A stretch of 64,000 bases of DNA from Massilia putida (GCF_001941825.1 NZ_CP019038.1:1736001-1800000); one strand, 5' to 3'; counted from the first letter of the stretch, positions 1-9,397 are shown. The notes: a model not told the origin generated them from the sequence alone. Numbers and translations: made by a program.

Positions 1-138
1 CACGGATGCAAGCCACCACGGGAAGGCCGTCAGATCATTGATGAGAAAAGCATTGAGCGCCGCCGTGACAAGAATAGCGGCGCGCGCTATCCATATCTCG
101 CGCATATGTCGTTTCAGGGTTTGTCCAAGCTCGTGCAT
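1..138 (-). CDS. N-terminus of a membrane protein (partial, runs off left edge)
   Basis: A minus-strand frame of 46 codons stays open from an ATG at 138 to the window edge. It reads as a short basic cytoplasmic start (MHELGQTLKRHMREIW) followed by a hydrophobic stretch (ARAAILVTAALNAFLI), the pattern of a first transmembrane helix. A second in-frame ATG at residue 12 could be the real start, and neither has a strong ribosome site. The family is not recognisable from this fragment. It reads on the same strand as the beta-propeller gene but is separated from it by about 500 bp. Confidence 0.5.
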   Translation of the reverse strand, partial: MHELGQTLKRHMREIWIARAAILVTAALNAFLINDLTAFPWWLASV

Positions 139-651
139 AAGTGATTTTTTTACGATATGAATAGGGCGACTTCGCTCACCAGGTGCCTAATCCCGGCAGC
201 AGGTAAATGGCGACATGGCGCAAACGTCAGTGCGTGGCCTGGCTTGCATCACCCTGGCGGCGACCGCAGGCGAACCCGAGTCGTGTACCGAGTCCGAGAT
301 ATCTCATGATAAGCAGCTTGCTATGCGTTCCGGCTTGGAAAAGGCAGTGTGTTAACGCTTTGTAATTTAAGCGCTTCTTCAGCCGCCGGACTCGGCTCAG
401 TGAAACGTGCGGCAATGGACGTTGGGCGCGGAACCATTCTGTCGTGTTGCACGTCCCTTCCACGACAGGACGGGCTCGAACGAAGGCCGGCGGGAGCGAG
501 GCTGGGGCCGGGGGCGAATGTGCCTGGCACGCCGTGCAGACCCTGGCGGTAAGTTCGCCGACGTCCACGATCGGCAACTCGTTCGCGTCTGGCGGAACGA
601 ACCCGACGTCGATTTTCCCGGCGGGCCAGGTAGCGCGGAACGCGCCCGGTT
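139..651. other. Intergenic region, no convincing gene
   Basis: About 510 bp lie between the partial membrane gene and the beta-propeller gene. Several frames are open on both strands, as expected in high-GC DNA, but none has a ribosome site with recognisable protein features. A minus-strand frame through about 227-650 has some protein-like composition. It continues out of the antisense frame of the neighbouring gene, so I do not call it. Confidence 0.5.
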
Positions 652-1680
652 TTATTCCGCCCCCACCGTGATGACCGTGAACGTACCCGGTTTCAGGGCA
701 GCCCGGCCATTCGAACTGGGCGCCGCCGTCGTGTCGGCTTCGGCCGACACGAGATACAGGTCGTGTGTCGCCGGATCGAGCGTGACCGTCCGGGCGCGCG
801 GCATGGTGTCGACCGTTCCGCGTACCGCGAACGGCGCCGCCGCATCGACCACCGTCAGCGTCCCGTCGCCGTTGGACGCAAAGACAAGTTTTCGCTGCAG
901 GTCGACGGCGACGGCATCGTTGCCGCGCCCGATCGGCACGGCACCGACGACCTTGCCCGACCGCGCATCGACGATGGCGAGTTTCTGGTTGTGGCAACCC
1001 GCGTAAAGCAAGCCGGCCTGCGGGTCGATCGCCAGGCCCGCCGGTTCGTCACAGGCGGGCGCGACGCGGTGTTCGGCCACCAGCTTCAGCTTGCGTGTAT
1101 CGATTTCGGCAATCGCGTTGCGGTCCTCCAGGGCGACGAACAGACGCCCCTTTCCATCCACCACTGCGGTTTCGGGTGCGCCGGGCAACGCGATCGTGCC
1201 CGCTATCTTTCGGGTGACGGCATCGACGACGGACACGCTGTTCGCCTTGCCATTGGCGACGAACACCCGATGGGTGGCGGCATCGTAGACCAGCGAGTCC
1301 GGACCGGCGCCCACCGCCACTGTGGCCAGCGGCGCGAGCGTGTCCAGATGGAAGACCGTGACGGTATTCGCAGCCCCGTTGCTCGAAAAGCCGAGCCCGA
1401 GATCGGCCGCCACCGCCACGCCGTGCACCCCCGGCGTCGCCGGAATGCTGCCGACGACTTCCCGCTTCCGTACGTCGTAGACGTCGACATGGTCGCCGCG
1501 AGTCAGGAACAAGTGATGTCGCTCGCTGTCGACCGACAGGTAATCCCAGCGTACCGGTCCTGCGAGGACGCGCTTGTCCATTACCCGATAACTGCTCTCG
1601 CCCGCGTGCGCGCCGAGCGTCGTCCCGAGCATCGCCGACAGCCCGGCAGCCGTGAGGTAACGCCACATTGTGTGCATCAT
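652..1680 (-). CDS. YncE-type beta-propeller protein, exported
   Basis: This encodes a 342-residue secreted or periplasmic protein with a Sec signal peptide (MWRYLTAAGLSAMLG...AHA). The rest is repeated blades of the YVTN/YncE type, with motifs such as VYDVRKREVVGSIPATPGVHGVAV and VSVVDAVTRKIAGTIALPG. Such propellers bind ligands or partners and usually have no catalytic site. I chose the ATG at 1680 because GGAGGAAAC sits just upstream; an ATG follows immediately at 1677. It starts 49 bp after the histidine kinase stop on the same strand, so it is probably the third gene of that operon. The exact role is unknown. Confidence 0.75.
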   Translation of the reverse strand: MMHTMWRYLTAAGLSAMLGTTLGAHAGESSYRVMDKRVLAGPVRWDYLSVDSERHHLFLTRGDHVDVYDVRKREVVGSIPATPGVHGVAVAADLGLGFSSNGAANTVTVFHLDTLAPLATVAVGAGPDSLVYDAATHRVFVANGKANSVSVVDAVTRKIAGTIALPGAPETAVVDGKGRLFVALEDRNAIAEIDTRKLKLVAEHRVAPACDEPAGLAIDPQAGLLYAGCHNQKLAIVDARSGKVVGAVPIGRGNDAVAVDLQRKLVFASNGDGTLTVVDAAAPFAVRGTVDTMPRARTVTLDPATHDLYLVSAEADTTAAPSSNGRAALKPGTFTVITVGAE

Positions 1681-1729
1681 GTTTCCTCCGATAGTGAATG
1701 AACGACCTTGCATACGGGCCACGCCAGGC

Positions 1730-3082
1730 CTATGCCTGCTGACGCGACGTCAGACGCGGCAGAGCAACCTGTGCGCGCAAGCCGCCGGGCGTTTGTTCGT
1801 CCCGCCGATGGAAGGCCACCTTGCCGCCGCATTTGTCGACGATGGAAGCGACGATGGCGAGTCCTAGCCCGGTACCAGACTGATCCTGCCCGGCACCTCG
1901 ATAAAACGGCGCGAAGACACGTTCCCGCTCATCGTCGGCAATGCCGGGGCCCTCGTCGACGACCTCGATCACCACATGTTCCACATCGGCGCACACCGCC
2001 AGGTCCACCCGCCCGCCCGCGGGCCCGTAGCGGATCGCGTTGTCCACGAGGTTCTTGATCAGCACGTAAAGATCAGCTTCGCTCAGCGGAACCCGCACGT
2101 CGGCTTCTTCGGCGATGCCGATGTCGACGTTCCTGGCTTCCGCCATGGTCAGCATGTCCTCAAGCACCCGGCGCAGCGCGGGCCGCACGGATGTGCCGTG
2201 CCGTTCCGCCGATGGCTGCAGGCGCGCGCGCGCCAGCGACAACAGCTGGTCCAGCAGTGCCGTTCCGCGCACGATTCCCTGGTGCAGGACGGCGAGTCGC
2301 GCCTTGGCCTCGTCCGGCATCGGCGCCGCGCCCAACCGCTCGGCCTGCAGTGCGATGGCAGTCATCGGCGTGCGCAGCTCATGTGCGGCATCGGCAATGA
2401 AACGGCGTTCGACGGCCAGTGTCGCCGCAAGCCGGCCGAGCAGGCGATTCAATGCCACGACAAAAGGACGCACTTCAATCGGCACCGCCTGGTCGTTCAA
2501 CGGACTCAGGTCGTGCTGGTCGCGCGCATCCAGCTCCTGTGCGGCCGCGGTCACCGGCGCAAGGACCTTGCTCACCGATACCGTCACCGCGACCAGCAGG
2601 ACGAACGTCAGGATCACGAGCGGCAGCACGGTACGCACTGCGCTGTCCTGCGCCGCATCGTCGCGCAGGTCCGTTTCCTGCGCAACCGCGATCCTGCGCC
2701 CATCGGCGAAGGTTTGGACCAGGACGCGGTATCCCGTACCCGCGACGTCGCGCGTGCTGAAGCCGTCCGGGATTTGCGCCGGAAGCGCCAACGGCGACGA
2801 CCTGGATCCGTCGCCGCCAAGGGTGTCCACCAGGACACGCGCGTCCCGGTTTCGACTTGCGGGCATGCCTGCCGGCCGCGCCAGCGACGTGCCGGCTGGC
2901 AGACGCAGCGCGAGCGCTGCGATTTCGCGCAACGTGTCGTCCTGCAAATCGTTCGCGGACCGTAATGCGGTGATGAAGGAGAACGTCCCGGCGGCGATCG
3001 CGGCCACGAACATGACTGCCGCGAGCACGCAAGACAGCTGCAACCGGAGTGACGAGCTCAAGCGCGCTTGGAAACCATCCAT
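1730..3082 (-). CDS. Sensor histidine kinase, QseC/PmrB type
   Basis: This is a membrane sensor kinase of about 450 aa that phosphorylates the neighbouring response regulator. Transmembrane helices lie at about residues 14-37 and 152-171, enclosing a periplasmic domain of about 110 residues. A HAMP-like linker follows. The H-box AAHELRTPMTA puts the phosphoacceptor at His234; the N-box is NLVDNAIRYGP and the glycine boxes are DEGPGIADD and GTGLGLAIV. All catalytic motifs are intact. The ATG at 3082 overlaps the regulator's end by 25 bp, which suggests translational coupling. The signal cannot be deduced. The neighbouring propeller and outer-membrane genes hint at an envelope-related response. 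Confidence 0.85.
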   Translation of the reverse strand: MDGFQARLSSSLRLQLSCVLAAVMFVAAIAAGTFSFITALRSANDLQDDTLREIAALALRLPAGTSLARPAGMPASRNRDARVLVDTLGGDGSRSSPLALPAQIPDGFSTRDVAGTGYRVLVQTFADGRRIAVAQETDLRDDAAQDSAVRTVLPLVILTFVLLVAVTVSVSKVLAPVTAAAQELDARDQHDLSPLNDQAVPIEVRPFVVALNRLLGRLAATLAVERRFIADAAHELRTPMTAIALQAERLGAAPMPDEAKARLAVLHQGIVRGTALLDQLLSLARARLQPSAERHGTSVRPALRRVLEDMLTMAEARNVDIGIAEEADVRVPLSEADLYVLIKNLVDNAIRYGPAGGRVDLAVCADVEHVVIEVVDEGPGIADDERERVFAPFYRGAGQDQSGTGLGLAIVASIVDKCGGKVAFHRRDEQTPGGLRAQVALPRLTSRQQA

Positions 3083-3723
3083 CCCGCGCCCCTGATGTTC
3101 TGTATGACGTGCATGCCGAGCTTGCGCCTCAACGCGTGGATGAGGTACTCGATCGCATTGCTCTCTACCTCCTCGCCCCAACCATAGACGCGGTCTTCGA
3201 GGTCGCTGCGCGACAGTATCGCGCCGGGCCGCACCATGAGCGCATGCAGGACGGCGAATTCGCGGTTCGAGAGGGTGACGGAACCGCCGTCGCCGACACA
3301 GGCTTCGCGCGTCGTCGGATCCAGCGCGACGATGCCGTTGGAAAGGACGATGGCCCCGCCCGCATTCTGGCGCCGCACGACCGCCCGCATACGGGCCAGC
3401 AACTCCGCCATGGCAAACGGCTTGACGAGATAGTCGTCCGCCCCGCCGTCGAGCCCACGCAACCGTTCGTCGAGGTCGTCCCGGGCGGTAATGATCAGGA
3501 GCGGCAAGGTCCGGCCCGCACCGCGCAAGCTGCGCAGCACGTGCTGGCCATCCTGACCCGGCAAGCCGAGATCGAGCAACACCATGTCGTAATGCTGGCA
3601 ACCGACGGCAACCGGCACCTCGGTACCATTGCGTACCCAGTCGACGGCATACGACGCATCGCGCAAGGCGGCCTGCACGGCCGCGCCGATCATCACATCA
3701 TCTTCTGCCAATAACACCCGCAT
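3058..3723 (-). CDS. Response regulator, OmpR/QseB family
   Basis: This is a two-domain DNA-binding regulator of 221 aa. The N-terminal receiver domain has the acidic pair EDD at residues 7-9, the phosphoacceptor Asp51 (VLLDLGLPG) and the conserved lysine in YLVKPF. The C-terminal winged helix is of OmpR type (TLSNREFAVLHALM, SNAIEYLIHALRRKLG). The start at 3723 is preceded by AAAGGGGTGG, and the longer open frame upstream lacks a ribosome site. It is the first gene of a regulator-kinase-propeller operon. It is divergent from the membrane-protein gene at 3902, which is a natural candidate target. Confidence 0.88.
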   Translation of the reverse strand: MRVLLAEDDVMIGAAVQAALRDASYAVDWVRNGTEVPVAVGCQHYDMVLLDLGLPGQDGQHVLRSLRGAGRTLPLLIITARDDLDERLRGLDGGADDYLVKPFAMAELLARMRAVVRRQNAGGAIVLSNGIVALDPTTREACVGDGGSVTLSNREFAVLHALMVRPGAILSRSDLEDRVYGWGEEVESNAIEYLIHALRRKLGMHVIQNIRGAGWMVSKRA

Positions 3724-3901
3724 GCCACCCCTTTTGTGTCTACGGTCCAGTTCATGCAACTGGACGACACTATGGCACAAAACTTAGCGGTCACTGAGGC
3801 CGTGGTCGTTTTGGCGGATTCACAACAAGTCATGGAAATCAACGCTGGCGAACGCGGCGATTGGGCTAGGATGACGCGCATTATCGTCAATCGGAGTCCG
3901 T

Positions 3902-4699
3902 ATGAGCGCCGCAGCTTCCGCCCATGATCACCATCACGCCGACCTGGCCAAAGTGCCCGCCGTCACACTGGGATTCTGGCTCATCAAGATTCTCGCGACC
4001 ACACTCGGCGAGACTGCCAGCGATACCGTGACGATGTCGATGAACCTCGGCTATCTCGCCGGCACCGGCATTTTCGCTGTCCTGCTGGCGATCGCGCTGA
4101 CCGCACAGATCCGGGCCAGCCGCCTCCACCCCTTCCTGTTCTGGGCCGTCATCGTGGCCACCACGACGGTGGGCACCACCCTCGCGGACCTGTGCGACCG
4201 CTCGCTGGGCATCGGCTACCTCGGCGGCTCGGCGCTGCTGTTCGCGCTCCTGATGCTGACGCTCTTCGCCTGGCACCGCAGCCTCGGATCGGTGTCGATC
4301 AAGCGGCTCGACACGCGCGCGGCGGAGATCTTCTACTGGGTCACGATCCTGTTTTCCCAGACCCTCGGCACGGCACTCGGTGATTGGGTGGCCGATCCGG
4401 AAACGGGATGGGGATTCGGCTATGGCGGCGGTGCCGCCCTGTTCGGTGCCGGTCTCCTGGTGGTGGTCGCCCTGTATTTCTGGACACGCACGTCGCGCAC
4501 CGCGCTGTTCTGGGCCGCGTTCATCCTGACCCGGCCGCTGGGCGCGACGGTCGGCGATTATCTCGACAAGCCCGTGGCCAACGGCGGCCTGGCGCTGAGC
4601 CGCTACACGGCTTCGGGGACACTCGTGGTTTGCATGCTCCTGCTGGTCATCCTGCTGCCCCAGCGGGCGGAACGCCTGCAGCGCGCGCCGCATGATTAA
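3902..4699 (+). CDS. Four-repeat integral membrane protein (COG4705-like)
   Basis: This encodes 265 aa, almost entirely hydrophobic, with about eight transmembrane helices. Four internal repeats are visible, each pairing a helix with a signature of the form T-x-G-x-x-x-x-D: TTLGETASD, TTVGTTLAD, QTLGTALGD and RPLGATVGD. Each is followed by a glycine/aromatic helix. The N-terminus is histidine-rich (HDHHHAD), which suggests metal contact. This matches the uncharacterised membrane proteins of COG4705 as I know them, for which no function is established. It overlaps the next gene by 8 bp and is divergent from the two-component operon. Confidence 0.75.
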   Translation: MSAAASAHDHHHADLAKVPAVTLGFWLIKILATTLGETASDTVTMSMNLGYLAGTGIFAVLLAIALTAQIRASRLHPFLFWAVIVATTTVGTTLADLCDRSLGIGYLGGSALLFALLMLTLFAWHRSLGSVSIKRLDTRAAEIFYWVTILFSQTLGTALGDWVADPETGWGFGYGGGAALFGAGLLVVVALYFWTRTSRTALFWAAFILTRPLGATVGDYLDKPVANGGLALSRYTASGTLVVCMLLLVILLPQRAERLQRAPHD

Positions 4700-5441
4700 G
4701 GCCGTGCGCCGGTACGTCGTGCTGGCAACCATGGCGTGGACGTCCGTCTACGCGGGCCCGCCTTTCGTCACCGACGATCCCGAGCCCGTCGATCTGCACG
4801 CGTGGGAGATCAACTATGGCGCGACCTGGCTGCGCACCATGAACGGCAGTGGCGGCGCCCTCCCAGGGATCGACCTGAACTACGGCGCGCTTCCCGATGT
4901 GCAGCTGCACGCGCAGCCACAGCTCGCTTATACGCGCGGCACTGGCGGGAACGCCGTCGGCCTGGGCGATCTCGAACTTGGCGTCAAATACCGGCTGACG
5001 AGCCCCGACCAGCCACGCAGCGACTGGATGGTGGGGATCTACCCGATGCTCGAGCTCCCGACCGGCAGCGCGCGCCGCGGCCTCGGTGCGGGGGCGCACA
5101 GCGTCTATCTGCCGCTGTGGCTGCAAACCACACGGGGTCGCTGGACCGTCTTTGGCGGTGCGGGCTACTGGCTCGATCACGGCGCGGATGCGCACAACGC
5201 ATGGGCGGGCGGGATCACCGCACTGTACGAGGTCGATGCGCGCCTCCAGCTCGGCGCAGAGGTCTATGGAAGCACGCGCCGCCACATCGACGAAGCGACT
5301 GCGACGGGTTTCAACCTGGGCGGCATCCTGCAACTGCGCGACGGCCTGGCGCTGTTGTTCTCGGCGGGACATGGATTGCGCAATGCCCACACGAGCAACA
5401 ACGGGACGGCGTACATCGGTCTGAGGACAAGTTTTCAATAA
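4692..5441 (+). CDS. Outer-membrane beta-barrel protein (transporter/MetA-like)
   Basis: This 249-residue protein has a signal peptide (VVLATMAWTSVYAG), then PPFVTDDPEPVD and alternating beta-strand sequence. Motifs such as GLGDLELGVKYRL and YPMLELPTGS, and the aromatic-rich C-terminus ending LRTSFQ, are typical of small outer-membrane barrels grouped as putative transporters or MetA-pathway proteins. The start overlaps the end of the membrane-protein gene (ATGATTAA), so the two are co-translated and may form an inner/outer membrane pair. The substrate is unknown. Confidence 0.72.
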   Translation: MIKAVRRYVVLATMAWTSVYAGPPFVTDDPEPVDLHAWEINYGATWLRTMNGSGGALPGIDLNYGALPDVQLHAQPQLAYTRGTGGNAVGLGDLELGVKYRLTSPDQPRSDWMVGIYPMLELPTGSARRGLGAGAHSVYLPLWLQTTRGRWTVFGGAGYWLDHGADAHNAWAGGITALYEVDARLQLGAEVYGSTRRHIDEATATGFNLGGILQLRDGLALLFSAGHGLRNAHTSNNGTAYIGLRTSFQ

Positions 5442-5480
5442 CCGATGTCGCCGTCGGCACGCGACGCCTCTGCGCATCGA

Positions 5481-5930
5481 TCAGAAACCCGCGCGAACCG
5501 AGACCTGGAAGCTGCGCGGCGCCTGGGACGTGTACCGGTCGCCGGCCACCGTCTTGCCAGACGAGATCGGGGTCACGTCCTGCTTGCCGACACGTTGAAC
5601 ACGTCCAGCTGGACCTTCAGCATACGCAGGCGCAAGCCCGGATTCGCGAAGCGATAGGCGATCGCCAGGTCCGCGCTCGTGTACGCACCGGCGCGGCAGG
5701 TGTCGTACGCCGCCGGCGTCGCGGCATCGGCATCCGACTGGTGGACGGCGCCGGTGCGCTTGCCGATCAGCGAACCCGCCCACGGCTCCCTGTTGTGCAA
5801 CGGTCCCGCGGCGACTGTCATGTCGGGGGAACCCCTTGTCGTGCGAACCGTTGGCGTACCGCGCGACACCGTTTCCGACCAGCCAAGTCGGCTGCCCCCG
5901 ATACCCTTGTACACGGCGATTCCCGGACCA
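5481..5930 (-). pseudogene. TonB-dependent receptor, C-terminal remnant
   Basis: On the minus strand the last part of a TonB-dependent receptor can be read across two frames. One frame gives WAGSLIGKRTG, ADLAIAYRFANPG and VQLDVFNV. The next gives GKQDVTPISSG and ends APRSFQVSVRAGF, the normal aromatic barrel terminus. The shift lies at about 5589-5590, where one base of the codon between VFNV and GKQ is missing. Upstream, VYKGIGGS and NGSHDKG-like pieces appear in mixed frames. No plug domain or start is present before the chemotaxis receptor. It is a dead fragment. Confidence 0.7.
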
Positions 5931-6072
5931 TGTCCGCCTGCCCAACCAACCTGCCAGGATCGTCGCTGCCGTTGCCGCCATCGGGCGACGCCGCCTGCGC
6001 GTCGGCACAGGCGTTCCGGCTGGGCCTCGACGATCCTCAAGGGCAACGCTAGGCAGTGCGGCGGCAGTCCGG

Positions 6073-7704
6073 CTACGGCAACACCGGCTGGACCCGGCTC
6101 GACGTGTTGGAAATCGTCGTCGCACGGTCGGGCGGTAACCGGACAGATCGCGACGTGTCCTGCTCCGCGAGCAGGAAGACGCTGACTGCCTGCCTCAGCT
6201 CCGCAGCCTGGTGACGCATCGACTCGGACGCGGCCGCAACCTGCTCGACCAGCGCCGCGTCCTGCTGGGTCACCTGGTCCATTTGGCCGATCGCGCGGTT
6301 GATCTGTTCGATACCAACGTTTTGTTCGCGCACCGCGAGCGTGATGTCGCCGATGATCGACGACGCCCTGCCGACGAGGTCGACGATCTCGTGCATCGAC
6401 GTGCCGGCATGATTGACGAGCTTCGTGCCGATGTCGACCTTGTCGACCGCGTCATCGATCAGCGCCTTGATCTCCCGGGCGGCCGCTGTCGAGCGTTGCG
6501 ACAGGTTGCGCACCTCGCCGGCCACGACGGCAAAACCCCGCCCCTGCTCGCCGGCACGCGCCGCTTCCACCGCGGCGTTCAGCGCCAGGATATTGGTCTG
6601 GAACGCGATGCCGTCGATGACGCCGATGATGTCGGCGATCCGTTTCGACGACGCGTCGATTGACGCCATCGTGTCGACGACCTGCGCGACGACGGCGCCG
6701 CCGCGTTGCGCTGCGTCCGACGCCGAACGTGCCAGCGCATCGGCCTCGTCCGCGTTGTCGGCGGTCTGCCGGACCGCGGACGTCAATTCCTCCATCGACG
6801 CAGCCGTTTCTTCGAGGGAAGCCGCGCGGTCCTCGGTGCGTGCGGACAGATCCGCATTGCCCGCGGCGATTTCGCTGGACGCGCCGGCGATCATCGCCGT
6901 GCCCGCGCGCACGCGACCGACGATGCCGACGAGCGCGTCGCGCATGATCTTCATCGATGCCATGAGGCTGGCCGTATCGCCCGGGCGCGTCTCGATCGGC
7001 GTGGCCAGGTCGCCCTGCGCGATGCGATGGGCCAGCGCGGCCGCCTGCTCCGGCGTGCCGCCCAGCGAACGCTCGATGTTGCGCACGATCGCTACGACGC
7101 AGGCGGAAAGAATCAGGCCGGCGAGCGCCAGCACCAGCATCGACTGGAGCAGCGACCGACGGAAAGCGGACTCCACGTCGCTGATGTACAGCCCTGTCAT
7201 GATGGTCCAGTCCCATGGCTGGAAGTGCACGTCGTACGTCACTTTCCGCTCCGGCTCGGTCGCTCCGGGCTTGTTCCACATGAGGTAAGTGAAACCCTTG
7301 CCGGCGTCCTTGACCACGTTCAGCGCGTCCAGGCACATCTGCCGGCCCTCGACATCGCGGATGTCGGCAACGCTGCGGCCGACAAGATCCGGCTTGAGCG
7401 GATGCATGAGCATCTGCTTCGAATCGATCACGAGCAGATAGCCTGTGTCGCCATAGCGCAGCGCCTTGATGTCGGCGAGCGCCTGGGCGCGCGCCTGCGC
7501 GTCGGTGAGCTTGCCGGCGGCGGCCATGGCCGCGTACTCCTTCAAAATCGAAATCCCCATGTCGCCGGCGTTGGCGATCTGCGTCTTGCGCTCGTCCATG
7601 CGCAGCGTGCGTTCGTGCAGGCTGTTGGCCGCGACCACCGCGAGCAGGCACACCCAGCTGAGTACGAGGGGCAGGAAAAGCTTGATGCGAAACGAAAGGG
7701 TCAT
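6073..7704 (-). CDS. Methyl-accepting chemotaxis protein with Cache sensor
   Basis: This 543-residue transmembrane chemoreceptor signals to CheA/CheW. The first helix lies near residues 7-29. It is followed by a single-Cache periplasmic sensor ([31 protein letters not shown]), a second helix, a HAMP segment ([20 protein letters not shown]) and the cytoplasmic signalling hairpin with the near-invariant core [20 protein letters not shown]. Flanking methylation helices are present. The ATG at 7704 has GGAGACCC upstream; the frame continues further 5' without a ribosome site. The ligand is unknown. Small organic or aromatic acids would fit the neighbourhood. Confidence 0.9.
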   Translation of the reverse strand: MTLSFRIKLFLPLVLSWVCLLAVVAANSLHERTLRMDERKTQIANAGDMGISILKEYAAMAAAGKLTDAQARAQALADIKALRYGDTGYLLVIDSKQMLMHPLKPDLVGRSVADIRDVEGRQMCLDALNVVKDAGKGFTYLMWNKPGATEPERKVTYDVHFQPWDWTIMTGLYISDVESAFRRSLLQSMLVLALAGLILSACVVAIVRNIERSLGGTPEQAAALAHRIAQGDLATPIETRPGDTASLMASMKIMRDALVGIVGRVRAGTAMIAGASSEIAAGNADLSARTEDRAASLEETAASMEELTSAVRQTADNADEADALARSASDAAQRGGAVVAQVVDTMASIDASSKRIADIIGVIDGIAFQTNILALNAAVEAARAGEQGRGFAVVAGEVRNLSQRSTAAAREIKALIDDAVDKVDIGTKLVNHAGTSMHEIVDLVGRASSIIGDITLAVREQNVGIEQINRAIGQMDQVTQQDAALVEQVAAASESMRHQAAELRQAVSVFLLAEQDTSRSVRLPPDRATTISNTSSRVQPVLP

Positions 7705-7988
7705 GGGTCTCCTGCTGGTGCGTTCCGGACGATCGCTGGCGTGTTGCGCTGCGTGCCGTCGTCCATGTGGTTTGGGATGGCGTGATGAACGGGCGGGACG
7801 GACACCGCCCGATATCGCGGCTGTGCCGAACGCACGCGGCCGCGGCAAGGTGGAAGAGTAGAGAGGCGCAGCGACCTCGTCCAACACCATTTCGGTATGG
7901 AAACTATATCGGCCAGGTATGATCAGGTGAACGCCGTGCATTTCCATGCACGACTCCCGCCACGCCTGCGTTCAAAGCCGCGCAAGGG

Positions 7989-8260
7989 TCAGAACACGTG
8001 CCCGATCCCGGCCATGACGCCATTCTGCGGGCGGCCCGGTGCGACCGCGCGCCCGCATCGAGGGCGATCGCAGCCTGGCCATGGTTGTCCATGCGCCCGA
8101 CGGCGCCGTAGAAGCGCCGCGCTTCGCGAACGCATACGTCAGGCGCGCCGCCCAGGCCGTAAGTGACGATCGTGAAGAAGGCCGGGGATTACTGGCGGCC
8201 CACGCTCAGGTCGCCGGCGCGGCTGCTCAGGCGCACCCAGGATTGGCGGCCGCACGGCAC
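7989..8260 (-). pseudogene. Gram-negative porin remnant (internally deleted, frameshifted)
   Basis: Minus-strand fragments of a trimeric porin are visible: GRQSWVRLSSRAGDLSVGRQ, an in-frame stop, SPAFFTIVTYGLGG, then LTYAFAKRGAFYGAVGRMDN with HGQAAIALDAG. A frameshift leads into PGRPQNGVMAGIGHVF and a stop at 7989. The N-terminus and most of the middle are gone. The C-terminal part closely matches the intact porin at 19022-20128 (GRMDNHGAAAVALDAG, QNGVMAGLRHMF). It is the last element of the decaying catechol operon. Confidence 0.75.
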
Positions 8261-8502
8261 GCTGCCGTGTCCCGAGGCAGGTGAGGTAGAGGACGATGCC
8301 GGGAAGAAGCCGGCCTCGAACACGCCCAGCAGGAAGCGCACGGCATGGAAATGATCCGGGCGATACGGTCGAGGAAGGAAACGACGTAGCAGAGAAAAAG
8401 AACGGGAATGATGCGGCGCGATACCTTGCGGTACAGCGCGTCGTCGGAATCACGGGCGGCCGCGGGCCGCACCGCGCTGGAACCGGTCGTGGTGTCGAAC
8501 AT
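8261..8502 (-). pseudogene. MFS aromatic-acid transporter remnant
   Basis: An ATG at 8502, preceded by GGAGACAAGC, opens a frame that ends in an MFS start: LYRKVSRRIIPVLFLCYVVS then FLDRI. This is typical of the anion:cation (phthalate/hydroxyphenylacetate) transporter group. After FLDRI about 70 residues are missing. The sequence resumes in another frame with AVRFLLGVFEAGFFP, shifts again to GIVLYLTCL, and is then fused to porin sequence. Only about a quarter of the gene remains and it cannot encode a working transporter. It lies directly downstream of pcaD and was probably the operon's uptake gene. Confidence 0.75.
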
Positions 8503-8599
8503 GCTTGTCTCCGATATCTGCCCGTCATTGCGGCCGATTCCTTGTTCGTAATTGGTAACCGCGTCGCCGCGGTCGGCGGCCGCACAGGCCGCCCCGGCC

Positions 8600-9384
8600 C
8601 TACCCCAGGAAGGTGCGCAGCTGGCCGGTGAATTCCTTCGAGGCCTCGATGTTCGACAGATGCGACGCGTCGAGGACCTCGCAGCGGGCGCCGGCGATCC
8701 GGTCACGCATGAAGTTCGCGTCGTCGACCGTGGTGACCGGGTCGTGCCGTCCGGCGATCAGCAGCGTCGGCACGCGGATCGCGCCGATGTCCTCGCGCAG
8801 GTCGGCCCGGCCCAGCGCCAGGCAGCACGCCGCATAGCCGGCCGGCGATATGTTGCGCAGCCCGCCGACCAGCGCCGCGACGACCGTCGGGGAAGCTTGC
8901 GCGAAGCCTTCCGTGAACCAGCGGCCGCGTGCGCCGTCGGCCACCGGCCCCATGCCGGAGGCGGCGACCTGGGTCGCCCGCTCCCGCCAGCCGGGCTGGG
9001 TGCCGATGCGCGCCGCGCTGTTGGCGACCACGAGGCGCTCCAGGCGCCGGCCGGCGTGGATGCCGAGCCACAGCCCGGTCAGCCCCCCATCGAAATGCCG
9101 CAGAAGTGCGCGCGCTCGATGCCGAGACCGTCCAGCAGGCGCAGCACGTCGCCGCCCAGCTGGTCCAGCGTGTAACCGGCCTCGGCATCCACGCCGGAGC
9201 CGGAACCGCCGTGGCCGCGGGTGTCGTAGCGCAGCACGCGGAAGTCACGCGCCAGCGCGCCGGCCTGCTCTTCCCACATGGACATGGTCGTACCAAGCGA
9301 ATTCGAGAGTACCAGCACGGGCGCGTGTGCAGGGCCCTGCAGCATGTAGCTGATCTGCTGCGGCCCGGGATCGAGGATCGGCAT
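8600..9384 (-). pseudogene. pcaD: 3-oxoadipate enol-lactonase, frameshifted
   Basis: This alpha/beta hydrolase would convert 3-oxoadipate enol-lactone to 3-oxoadipate, following CatA, CatB and CatC. The first frame runs from the ATG at 9384 (MPILDPGPQQISYMLQG) through RYDTRGHGGSG to the nucleophile elbow GISMGG, then meets a stop. The next frame continues exactly with LTGLWLGIHAGRRLERLVVA, IRVPTLLIAGRHDPVT and the histidine segment DASHLSN, ending at 8600. Adding one base to the run of six C (plus strand, 9083-9088) restores one protein of about 261 aa. This could be a real mutation, a phase-variable tract or a sequencing error. Confidence 0.85.
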
Positions 9385-9397
9385 CGCGGCGTCTCCG

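Noticed and set aside
227..651. Minus-strand frame with partly protein-like sequence beyond the propeller gene's stop
   Set aside because: It continues from the alternative frame of the propeller gene, lacks its own start and ribosome site and shows no recognisable domain.
4736..6052. 438-codon plus-strand open frame
   Set aside because: It lies in a different frame from the outer-membrane gene at 4692 and then runs across the TonB-receptor remnant. Its composition is Arg/Pro-rich without any motif.
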